Part shown: one piece after another, positions 57,206 through 64,000 of the stretch
How the letters are laid out: every line of letters begins with the position of its first letter
How positions within the stretch are numbered: position 1 is the first letter of the stretch
NCBI GenBank assembly: GCA_024742475.1
Contig: JANSYI010000020.1
Location: 1 to 64,000 of the forward strand
Length of the DNA: 64,000 bases
DNA from: a bacterium
GTDB lineage: Bacteria > Myxococcota_A > Polyangia > Nannocystales > Nannocystaceae
Reading direction: 5' to 3'
The notes under the pieces: model-generated
The model's input: the letters and a program-made list of their open reading frames with translations, nothing else
Told to the model about the DNA's origin: nothing
The model's database searches: none
Translations under genes and position numbers: made by a program

Positions 57206-57313
57206 GGCAAATTGCCCCAGAGTGAGACGGTCACGCTGAGGCCGCACCGTTCCCGGGCTTGCCGGCGTTCGTACAGTTGGCGCGCGACGGATCTGTGTGC
57301 AACCTTGCCGCCC

Positions 57314-58435
57314 ATGTTTCGTCCGAGCTTCGAGATGACTGCTACGCGACTGCTCGCCCTCTCCTGCGCCGTTTGGCTCGGCGCCTGCGACTCAGATTCC
57401 AACGGCTCTGGCACGGACGGCGAGACGGACTCCGGCACCGATTCCGCGGATACGGGCGATGCCGCAACCGCAGACCCCCCCGCGAGCACCTCGGGCCCCG
57501 GATCCAACACGGACAGCGACCCCAGCAACGGCTCGACGAGCGAAGACCCGACCGATCCGACCGACGACGCCTCCGGCGAGCCCACGGACGACACCGCCGA
57601 TCCCACCGACGACCCCACGGACGTCGATCCCGGCGGCCCGCAGATCCCCGAAGTCCAAGGCGAGTGTCCCGAGTTCCCGCTCGCGCCGCTGGGCAGCCCC
57701 GCCCAGGTCACGTTCCCGGTCGGCTCCGGGACGCGACAAGCCCTCGTCTGGCACGACCCGTCCAAGGGTGGCGGCGGCCCGCTCGTCTTCTACTTCCACG
57801 GCGGCGGCGGCGACCCTGCAGGAGCGGAGGCCACGGTCACCAGCGACGCGATCGAAGACATCCTCGCCCGGGGCGGCGTAGTCATCGCGCCGATCAGCGA
57901 TCCGGCGGCGGAGATCGACTGGTTCCTGACGACGGGCAGCGCCCAAAACGACGTCGTGATGCAGGACTCCATGGTCGCGTGCGCCTTCGAGGTCGCCAAC
58001 ATCGACCCCTATCACATCCACGCCGTCGGATTTAGCGCGGGCGGCATTCACGTGGGCATCTCCAGCCTGCTTCGGGCTTCGTACATGGCCTCCACCATCA
58101 CCTACTCCGGTGGGGTCTACGGCGGCGTCACGCCCGATACCGACGACGCAGCGCCGAGCACCCTGGCGTTTCACGGCGGCCCTTCCGACGAAGTCGGTGG
58201 CGTCCCGTTCAACCAGGCCAGTGCACTGTACGCCTCTCAAGTGCGCGACCGTGGCGGGTATGCGCTCGAGTGCGACCACGGCACCGGCCACGGCTACCCC
58301 GACAACGTCGACGGTGTCTTTCGTCGCGCCGACACCTACAACTTCCTCATGGACCACCCATGGGGCGTCACCCCGCTGCCCTACCCCGGCGACGGCATCC
58401 CCGAGTGGGTGCCGCCCTACTGCTCGGAGCAGTGA
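57314..58435 (+). CDS. esterase lipoprotein, paralogue 2
   Basis: A 373-residue lipoprotein (AVWLGAC, lipid Cys25) with an Asp/Thr/Pro-rich linker of about 110 residues (TDDTADPTDDPTDVDPGG) and an alpha/beta-hydrolase domain. The nucleophile lies in VGFSAGG, the acid in FHGGPSDEV, and the His in CDHGTGHGYPD. The mature domain aligns with the upstream esterase (PLVFYFHGGG, DDILMRGG/EDILARGG, SYMASTITYSGGV, PYPGDGIPEWVPPYC), so the pair arose by tandem duplication. ATG 57335 is an alternative start. Confidence 0.85.
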   Translation: MFRPSFEMTATRLLALSCAVWLGACDSDSNGSGTDGETDSGTDSADTGDAATADPPASTSGPGSNTDSDPSNGSTSEDPTDPTDDASGEPTDDTADPTDDPTDVDPGGPQIPEVQGECPEFPLAPLGSPAQVTFPVGSGTRQALVWHDPSKGGGGPLVFYFHGGGGDPAGAEATVTSDAIEDILARGGVVIAPISDPAAEIDWFLTTGSAQNDVVMQDSMVACAFEVANIDPYHIHAVGFSAGGIHVGISSLLRASYMASTITYSGGVYGGVTPDTDDAAPSTLAFHGGPSDEVGGVPFNQASALYASQVRDRGGYALECDHGTGHGYPDNVDGVFRRADTYNFLMDHPWGVTPLPYPGDGIPEWVPPYCSEQ

Positions 58436-58447
58436 TCTCGCGCCGAC

Positions 58448-59806
58448 CTACTGGTCCTCGATCGCGCCGTTGCTGATCCAGGTGAGGATGTCGCCAAGCT
58501 CGGCTTCGGTGAGCCGGCCCTCGCCGGTCAGCGGGTTGTACGGCATCACGTTGCCCACGATTTCGTCGGCGCCGATGAGCTTCATGTAGAGGTAGCTGCC
58601 CTCGGCGTCGCCCGGTTCGATGAGCGGGAACTCGGGCACTTGCGCGGAGGTCTCGAGCAAGCGCTCGTAGACCCCGTCGCCCACGAGCACCAGGTCCCCC
58701 TGCTGCTCGGCGTCCGAGTGACAGCCGCCGCAGTTGGCCTCGAGGATGGGGCGCACCCTGGCTTCCCAGGTGACGCCGTTGCCCAGGAGGTTGAGCGCCT
58801 CGGGGTCGTCCGAATACGAGCAGTTGCGGTAGTCGATCGGGCTCGAGAGGTAGTTCTGGTCCGCCTCGTTCGGCCAGCCTTCGACGAGGCAGTACAGGCC
58901 CAGCATCTCGGCGATCGACAGCGGTGGGTTGGCCAGAGGCATGCGCGACCCGGGAATCGGATCGTCGTGCATTTCGCCGCGGATGCGCGCGATGAGGTAG
59001 CTGTCCTCGGGGCGCCCAGGGACCAGCATCGAGACACCCAGGCCCATCGTCGCTCCCGGCACTCCGTTTCGATTGGCGTCTGCCTCCTGAATGCCGACGT
59101 TGAGCAGCTCCTCGACGTCGTCGAACTGGTACTCCCGAACGACGCCGTACAGGTGCGTGCCACCCTCGAGGACGAACCACTGCGTCTCGAACGACGCGTA
59201 GGTCAGCTCCTCGACCTGGTCGGTCTCGACGAACGTGCGCACGAAACGAGCCGTCGACCAGAAGCGATCGCGATCGGTCTGCAGCGGAGTGACGACGTGA
59301 ATGTGCAGACCGGGGAGGTCGAGGGGAGGGTTTTCCTCGTCGAAATCGCCAGGCTCTCCGGGGATCTGCTCGATGTAGCCGATCTCGACCGGATCGCTGT
59401 CGACGTTGCCCGAGAAGCGGAGGCGGTCGCCGTTGGGCTCACACCCATCGAACACCGAGGTCGACTCGCCCGGCTGCACGTTGCACGGAGCCTCGAAGGC
59501 CGAGGCCAGGTTGGCCGGCGTGCGCAGATCGGGGTACTCCTTGGCGTTGTGGCACACGCCACCGTTGGGCGTGCACGTCCGCCAGATCACCTTCTGATGC
59601 AGGTCGAGGCCGGTAGGAAATCGTCGCTGGGCCTCGAGGACCGTCTCGTCTTCCCCTTCGTAGGGCGCGATGTCCTCGGCGTCGGGCACCTCGGGCCGAT
59701 CGGGGTCGAAGTCGATGCGCCCGTCGTTGTAGTCGATGCTCTCGCGGCAGCCGAGCAGCAACACGGGGAGCGCGAACAGGGCGAACAGGCTACGGGCAGA
59801 GGACAT
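58448..59806 (-). CDS. c-type-cytochrome-like lipoprotein of the DUF1501 operon
   Basis: A 452-residue lipoprotein (VLLLGC, lipid Cys20) with two halves resembling planctomycete-type cytochrome c (PSCyt) domains. The second has a canonical heme site CGGCH (Cys359, Cys362, His363) with distal Met in NVMPYN. The first has Cys78 and Cys85-His86 in CTPNGGVCH, an atypical C-x6-CH spacing, with Met289 in SRMPLANPP as possible distal ligand. It is probably a surface or periplasmic electron carrier. The 5' end overlaps the upstream DUF1501 gene by 17 bases, so it is the last gene of a three-gene operon. Confidence 0.85.
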   Translation of the reverse strand: MSSARSLFALFALPVLLLGCRESIDYNDGRIDFDPDRPEVPDAEDIAPYEGEDETVLEAQRRFPTGLDLHQKVIWRTCTPNGGVCHNAKEYPDLRTPANLASAFEAPCNVQPGESTSVFDGCEPNGDRLRFSGNVDSDPVEIGYIEQIPGEPGDFDEENPPLDLPGLHIHVVTPLQTDRDRFWSTARFVRTFVETDQVEELTYASFETQWFVLEGGTHLYGVVREYQFDDVEELLNVGIQEADANRNGVPGATMGLGVSMLVPGRPEDSYLIARIRGEMHDDPIPGSRMPLANPPLSIAEMLGLYCLVEGWPNEADQNYLSSPIDYRNCSYSDDPEALNLLGNGVTWEARVRPILEANCGGCHSDAEQQGDLVLVGDGVYERLLETSAQVPEFPLIEPGDAEGSYLYMKLIGADEIVGNVMPYNPLTGEGRLTEAELGDILTWISNGAIEDQ

Positions 59807-61160
59807 CGAAGGGCTCGTCCGCAGGGAAGAAGGCCGAGGTTTCAGCGCCGAGGAAGTCCATCAAGGTCTTCCAGGTGGAGCGGTAGGAGTAGACCTCGCC
59901 GGTGGGGCTGAGATCGCCCGGGTCGGTCGCGCCCAGTCGCCGCCCCTTGGGGCCGATGGGACCGCCCATGAACGGCATCGACATCCAGCGGGTCGCGAAG
60001 TCGCCACCGTGGTCACTGCCGCGGGCCGAGTTGAAGCGGGCACCGCGAGCACTCCGGGAGAACTCGCTGCCTACGGCCACGATGGTGTGGTCCCAGTACG
60101 TCCCGCCGGTAGGGTGCTCGAGGCGCTTGAGCGACCACTCGAGCGCCGAGAAGATCTGCACGAACTCCTCCATGCGTCCGGGGAGATCCATCTCCTCGTC
60201 GGAGTGCATGTCGTATCCGCCCTGGTCGATGTAGACCGCGGGACACCCAAAGTGGAACAAGCGCAGTGCCAGGTGTGCTGCCCGCCCCCCGCCCGAGTCG
60301 CCGAAGACCTGGGCGAGCTCGGCGTTGCTCAGGCCGTCGTAGGGCTCGCCGCCCCCGTCGCCGACCTTGAGGATGTCGCTGGCGAAGATGTCGGCGTAGG
60401 CTCGCGTCGCCTCGCGAGACCGGATGTACGCATCGACGGTTCCGCTGTGCGACGGGTTGTGTCGCTCCTTGTTGCGGGCGTCGTAGCCCTCGGTCATCGA
60501 GCGCGCCCAGTCGGGAAGCTGCGACGTGGCCCCCGCAGCAAACCGGTCGAGGTCGTCGCCACGCAGCACGGCGGGTCGGTACGCCGCGTACTCGCCCGAG
60601 CCTCGACCCATGCCCGCCTCACCCATGATGACCGGCGGAAGGTTGACGATGCCCGCTGCAGTGTCGGCCTCGGTTCGCTCCCGCAGGCCATAGCCGAGCA
60701 TGGTGAACAGCCCCGTCTCGCCTCCGACCTCGCCGGTCAAGAAGCGCTCGAGCCCCGTCGCGTGGTTTCCATCGGCCGATCCCGCCAGCGGCTCATGGTC
60801 GACGCATGGCAGCACCGCGACCTCGTTGGTGAACTCGGGGACCCGCTTCATACCCAGCGCCGCGAGCTCGTCGGTGCGCCACTCGTTCTGATCGAGCATC
60901 CGGCCCACGCCCCACTCGGTGCCGCTCGCGACCCCACTGGCCATGCCGAAGGGGTTGAACTGCTCACCCACTTCGCCGTTGAACGCGACGGGGAAGCGGA
61001 AGCCTCCGGAGAGCCTGATGTAGACCAGGTGTTTCGCCGTACCGAACGCTTCGGTGGCTTTGACCTCGCGGGGGATCCAAAGGTGGGGAAAGGCCAACCC
61101 TGCGGTGGCCAGGCCCGCGCCCTGGAGGAGTCGTCGTCGGTTGAACTTGCTTCGTGTCAT
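59790..61160 (-). CDS. Tat-exported DUF1501 protein
   Basis: A 456-residue DUF1501 protein (sulfatase/alkaline-phosphatase-like fold). A Tat signal opens the protein (NRRRLLQGAGLATAG, twin Arg at 8-10). FHFGCPAVYIDQGGYDMHS, TIVAVGSEFSRSARGARFN and SDHGGDFATRW contain the conserved Asp/His metal-site residues of the family. DUF1501 proteins are usually partnered with DUF1800 or DUF1549/1553 proteins in planctomycetes and myxobacteria; their substrates are unknown. ATG 61160 has AGGAG upstream. It is flanked by the 602-residue lipoprotein (13-base gap) and the cytochrome lipoprotein (17-base overlap). Confidence 0.88.
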   Translation of the reverse strand: MTRSKFNRRRLLQGAGLATAGLAFPHLWIPREVKATEAFGTAKHLVYIRLSGGFRFPVAFNGEVGEQFNPFGMASGVASGTEWGVGRMLDQNEWRTDELAALGMKRVPEFTNEVAVLPCVDHEPLAGSADGNHATGLERFLTGEVGGETGLFTMLGYGLRERTEADTAAGIVNLPPVIMGEAGMGRGSGEYAAYRPAVLRGDDLDRFAAGATSQLPDWARSMTEGYDARNKERHNPSHSGTVDAYIRSREATRAYADIFASDILKVGDGGGEPYDGLSNAELAQVFGDSGGGRAAHLALRLFHFGCPAVYIDQGGYDMHSDEEMDLPGRMEEFVQIFSALEWSLKRLEHPTGGTYWDHTIVAVGSEFSRSARGARFNSARGSDHGGDFATRWMSMPFMGGPIGPKGRRLGATDPGDLSPTGEVYSYRSTWKTLMDFLGAETSAFFPADEPFDVLCP

Positions 61161-61173
61161 CGTCGACTGGCTC

Positions 61174-62982
61174 CTAGTAGAAGAGCATCTCCGAGCTGGA
61201 GAGCAGCGCGAAGCACACCGGCCTCGCAAAGGATCGGGCCGTGCACGGCGCGGGGTTGCACTGTGACGCTGCAGCGCGGGCTTCTTCGAGTTCCTCTTCG
61301 TCCGGCGAGCGCCCCAAGAAGAGCGCTTGCTGGTGGGCGAGGATGCTGTCCGCGGTCGCGTCGTCGAGCACGGTGTCACCGTTCATTCCACCGGGCAGCA
61401 GGCGGTCGAGGCTGACTCCGTCGGTGTCACCGATGCCGCAGACCTCGGCCACGAACGACTCCTGCACGGCGGTGTTGAGCACGCTGATCGTGGTGAATCG
61501 ACCGCCGACCTCGTTCGAGGGGCAGCCGCCCAGCGTTCGGGCCAGGTTGCGATAGTCGTCCTCGACCTCGAGATCGCCGTCGACGACCCACCGCGAGTTT
61601 CGGATGAGCGCGAGTGCCCAGCCGCTGAGGCCTTGGCCATAGCCGTCGTCCTCCTCGCCCGGCTCGAGGTAGTCCTCGGGGTGTGGCAGGCGGTGGTCGC
61701 AGCGGGCCAGGTCGGCGCCGGTGGTCGCCTTGATGGAGTCGATCCACCCCTCGACCTCGATCTGCTTGTACGGCCCGTAGGTCCACCGCCGCGCCGACTC
61801 ATCGCCGCCCTTGGACGACTGCAGATACGCGAAGGAGGTGGCGATGGCGTAGTGCAGCGCGCGAATGTCGCCCTGATATTCCAACAAGTAACGCACCAGC
61901 TCGTGCCGGACGGCGGGCGCGTCGATGGCGAGGTCGTAGCCGAGGTAGCGCGTGAGCGTCTGTTCGACCACGTGCTCCCAGAAGGCGGGCTCGCTCGCGA
62001 TCAAACGCCCCGGAAGCTGGAGCGTCTCCCACTCGCTGGGCAGAAGCTTTCCGCTCCACAGCTGGCCTTCTTGCTCCCCATCCTTGGTCAGCCGCTTCAC
62101 GTCCGGTCGCAGCGTGAGCTCGTGGTGCCCCCAAAGGACACTCGTGCACTCGCCGATCGTCGCGGGGTCTGCGTTGCCGTCTTCATCGACGCAGGAGAAC
62201 TGAATGTACGAGTCGGGCAGTCGCCCCACGTGAGGGTGGTCGAAGTACCCGTTGCTCCACAGCTGGTAGAGCCGGGCGATGTCGCTGCGCTCCCCCTCAT
62301 AGGGAGGCCGACCCAAGAAGAGCTCGAACATGAACTCTGCACGGTCGCCCGGGGTGTCGAGCCGGCGCATGATGACCGGGTGCGCGCTCGTGACGGCTGC
62401 GAAGCCGTCGTAGGCGACTCGACCTTCGAACGTCTTGCCGACGAGCTCGTCCATGTCGTAGGCGCGCTCGAAGTTCACCGCCCGGTTGTTGTAGAGCAGC
62501 TCGTCGGCCCAGCGACGCTGCTGCACCCGCACGAACTCCTCGGTCGCCAGCAGCGTGGACACCGTCTCGCCCCAGGTCGGGGCCTGGCAGACCGTGCCGA
62601 GCTCGTCGGCGCTGGGGAAACGGCCGAGCAGGTCGGCGTAGAGGCGGCGGCATGCCTCGTTGCGATCGACCGGCCGCGTCGCGAGGCCAACGCCCCACGT
62701 CACCGGGCACATGCCGACGTTGACCGGGTTGTCGAGCGGGAGACTGTCGCAGTAGGAGGCGCAGCCCGTGCCGCAGTCGACGATGACCCCTTCTTCGGGG
62801 GGCTCCACGTCGCGCGGCTCGGGCATCTCGTCTGCGCCCCCGCGGAAGTTGCCGTCGGTAATCGGCGCCCCGTTCCCGACGAGCTGTCCCGGCCCTCGCG
62901 CAGGGTCGGCCGGGTCCATTCCCTCGATGTCGTTGCATCCCGCCAGTGCAACGACGCCGAGAACGATCACGAAACGGCGCAT
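61174..62982 (-). CDS. large lipoprotein of the DUF1501 operon
   Basis: A 602-residue lipoprotein (VALAGC, lipid Cys16) with no confident family. It contains scattered Cys pairs (DCGTGCASYC, FSCVDEDGNADPATIGEC) and repeated helical pieces seen in DUF1800/DUF1549-like partners, for example RRLYADLLGRFPSADELG, FELFLGRPPYEGER and ALFLGRSPDEEELEEA. Its place before a DUF1501 gene suggests it is that partner. ATG 62982 has TAGACT 6 nt upstream, so the operon mRNA should be leaderless. It is divergent from an outer-membrane protein gene. Confidence 0.8.
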   Translation of the reverse strand: MRRFVIVLGVVALAGCNDIEGMDPADPARGPGQLVGNGAPITDGNFRGGADEMPEPRDVEPPEEGVIVDCGTGCASYCDSLPLDNPVNVGMCPVTWGVGLATRPVDRNEACRRLYADLLGRFPSADELGTVCQAPTWGETVSTLLATEEFVRVQQRRWADELLYNNRAVNFERAYDMDELVGKTFEGRVAYDGFAAVTSAHPVIMRRLDTPGDRAEFMFELFLGRPPYEGERSDIARLYQLWSNGYFDHPHVGRLPDSYIQFSCVDEDGNADPATIGECTSVLWGHHELTLRPDVKRLTKDGEQEGQLWSGKLLPSEWETLQLPGRLIASEPAFWEHVVEQTLTRYLGYDLAIDAPAVRHELVRYLLEYQGDIRALHYAIATSFAYLQSSKGGDESARRWTYGPYKQIEVEGWIDSIKATTGADLARCDHRLPHPEDYLEPGEEDDGYGQGLSGWALALIRNSRWVVDGDLEVEDDYRNLARTLGGCPSNEVGGRFTTISVLNTAVQESFVAEVCGIGDTDGVSLDRLLPGGMNGDTVLDDATADSILAHQQALFLGRSPDEEELEEARAAASQCNPAPCTARSFARPVCFALLSSSEMLFY

Positions 62983-62988
62983 GCTTCG

Positions 62989-62994
62989 AGTCTA
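62989..62994 (-). promoter_or_regulatory. leaderless-type -10 box (TAGACT)
   Basis: TAGACT on the minus strand, 6 nt before ATG 62982, driving the DUF1501 operon. It is identical in hexamer and spacing to the box of the small gene at 37575. Confidence 0.55.
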
Positions 62995-63126
62995 GCGGGA
63001 TGCCGCGGTGACGAAAGGGTCCGCGACCCCCAACGACGGTCTCGCCACCCCCCGCATGCACGACAAGGTGCTCCCAAGAGACACATGGTCATACGGCGCG
63101 CTCGAAGCCGCCCCCGGTGGCATGCA

Positions 63127-63132
63127 TATACT
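63127..63132 (+). promoter_or_regulatory. leaderless-type -10 box (TATACT)
   Basis: TATACT ends 6 nt before GTG 63139 of the outer-membrane protein gene. It supports that GTG as the start of a leaderless mRNA. Confidence 0.55.
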
Positions 63133-63138
63133 CCAGAC

Positions 63139-63993
63139 GTGCCGTTCTTCGCTCGAGGACCCTTCGTACAGCTCTCGGCCCTTTCGACCGCGTTCGCGCT
63201 GACGCTCGGATCCGCGTCGCTCGCTTCGGCCGCGCCAGCAAAGGAGGAGGCCGAGAACGAGGCCACGGCCGAAGACGAAGAGGCACCAGAGGCGTCGGAG
63301 GAGGACGACGCAGGCGACGCCGACGCCGACGCCTCGGCCAGCGTCGCCGCGAAGCCCAAGAAAAAGAAGAAGGCGCGCAAGCCCGCCGCCCCGATGAAGA
63401 ACCGGGTGGGTCTGGGCGCGATGCGAACGCTCGCGGGGCTCAACGGGCTGTTCGTGCGCTGGTACGCAGCCGACCGCTTCACCGTCGGCCTCAACCTCGG
63501 CGCCGCGACCTTCTCCCACAAGGACACCGACGAGAACGGTGACTTCGATCGCACGCGCACCGTCGGCGCGGTCGGAGCCGGACCCGAGTTCTTCTTCTGG
63601 CCCTACCAAGGCGACCGCAGCCAGCAAGTCCACGCCGACTTCGGCGTCGGCGCGCGCGTGACGACCTACTTCGGCTTCCTCGGTCGGCTCGAAGAGGAGG
63701 AGACCGAGACCCTCGACACGCCCCTGGAGATCGACGTCGAGGTTCCCGCGAGCGTGCAGCTGTTCATCGGCAAGCGCGTTGCGATCATCCCCGAGTTCGG
63801 CGTCGCCTTTCGCATCATCCCGGGCAACCGCGAGCCCGACCAGAACGGCGAGTTCGACAGCAACCCCGGCCGCGGCATCGGCTCGAAGCGAGGCACGACC
63901 GACGGCCCCGGTTTCGGCTTCGACCTGGGCGACCACGGCGGGCTATTCATGGGCATCGGCTTCGCATACTTCTTCGGCACGGCGAGTGAGTGA
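63139..63993 (+). CDS. putative outer-membrane beta-barrel protein
   Basis: A 284-residue protein with a signal peptide (to about ASAAPA, residue 33), an acidic Glu/Ala/Asp tract (about 34-68), a Lys-rich patch (KPKKKKKARK, about 72-81), and a C-terminal domain of alternating aromatic/hydrophobic beta strands ending FMGIGFAYFFG. It resembles small outer-membrane barrels with an extended N-terminal tether. Function unknown. Start GTG 63139 is supported by TATACT 6 nt upstream. It is divergent from the DUF1501 operon across about 156 bases. Confidence 0.78.
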   Translation: MPFFARGPFVQLSALSTAFALTLGSASLASAAPAKEEAENEATAEDEEAPEASEEDDAGDADADASASVAAKPKKKKKARKPAAPMKNRVGLGAMRTLAGLNGLFVRWYAADRFTVGLNLGAATFSHKDTDENGDFDRTRTVGAVGAGPEFFFWPYQGDRSQQVHADFGVGARVTTYFGFLGRLEEEETETLDTPLEIDVEVPASVQLFIGKRVAIIPEFGVAFRIIPGNREPDQNGEFDSNPGRGIGSKRGTTDGPGFGFDLGDHGGLFMGIGFAYFFGTASE

Positions 63994-64000
63994 CCCGGGT

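Noticed and set aside
61327..63138. about 600-codon frame ahead of the outer-membrane protein
   Set aside because: Antisense shadow of the DUF1501 operon's first gene; the signal peptide begins at GTG 63139.

Overview
The window is a high-G+C (roughly 68-70% by eye), gene-dense piece of a bacterial chromosome. It has the traits of a predatory or soil myxobacterium, most likely of the Nannocystineae type. The traits are many lipoproteins with long Ser/Thr/Gly linkers and Cys-rich domains, Hanks-type Ser/Thr kinases fused to TPR or AAA modules, an S1 protease with a MYXO-CTERM-like tail, DUF4215 Cys-rich repeats, and an isolated secretin. This placement is inference from gene content; no rRNA is present. 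About 57 protein genes and one tRNA are supported. No IS element, prophage, CRISPR array or rRNA is visible. No gap exceeds about 220 bases, so the window reads as core or lineage-specific chromosome, not as an island.

Layout. 0-6.3 kb: an aldehyde dehydrogenase, a LytS/LytTR two-component pair, and a MacB-like ABC exporter cassette with a DUF3299 protein behind a FUR-type palindrome. 6.3-12.7 kb: allantoinase-like deacetylase, methyltransferase, PH-domain protein, Cys-cluster protein, a DGK1/dolichol-kinase-like membrane protein, and two surface lipoprotein hydrolases. 12.7-18.3 kb: membrane pyrophosphatase, then the conserved run tRNA-Gln, prs, rplY, pth, broken by one divergent lipoprotein gene. 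18.4-24.8 kb: a lipoprotein, an orphan type II secretin, an AIM24 protein, a membrane protein and a LipM/LipO-type esterase. 24.7-34.3 kb: signalling, with a zinc-finger STPK-TPR divergent to an ECF-like sigma factor, a sphingosine-1-phosphate-lyase-like enzyme, and a 1090-residue kinase-AAA-TPR protein. 34.4-45.8 kb: an M16 protease pair, a secreted serine protease divergent to a Cys-rich lipoprotein, a TPR lipoprotein, and small-molecule enzymes. 45.9-53.8 kb: glmS, another STPK, a serine protease, moaC, and pntAB with a DUF6958-like gene. 53.8-64 kb: Cys-rich lipoprotein, aldo/keto reductase, two paralogous esterase lipoproteins, a three-gene operon (lipoprotein, Tat-exported DUF1501 protein, c-type-cytochrome lipoprotein) and a divergent outer-membrane protein.

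How it works together. Housekeeping functions (translation, PRPP, amino sugar, molybdopterin, transhydrogenase, pyrophosphate-driven ion pumping) are interleaved with a large cell-surface programme of lipoproteins, proteases and esterases, and with STPK/sigma/LytTR signalling.

The most unexpected signal is promoter architecture. At least fifteen transcription-unit-leading genes carry a TANNNT -10 hexamer only 5-9 nt before the start codon, usually without a Shine-Dalgarno. This is the arrangement expected for leaderless mRNAs. Genes inside operons and a few leading genes instead keep an AAGGA- or GGAG-type ribosome binding site.
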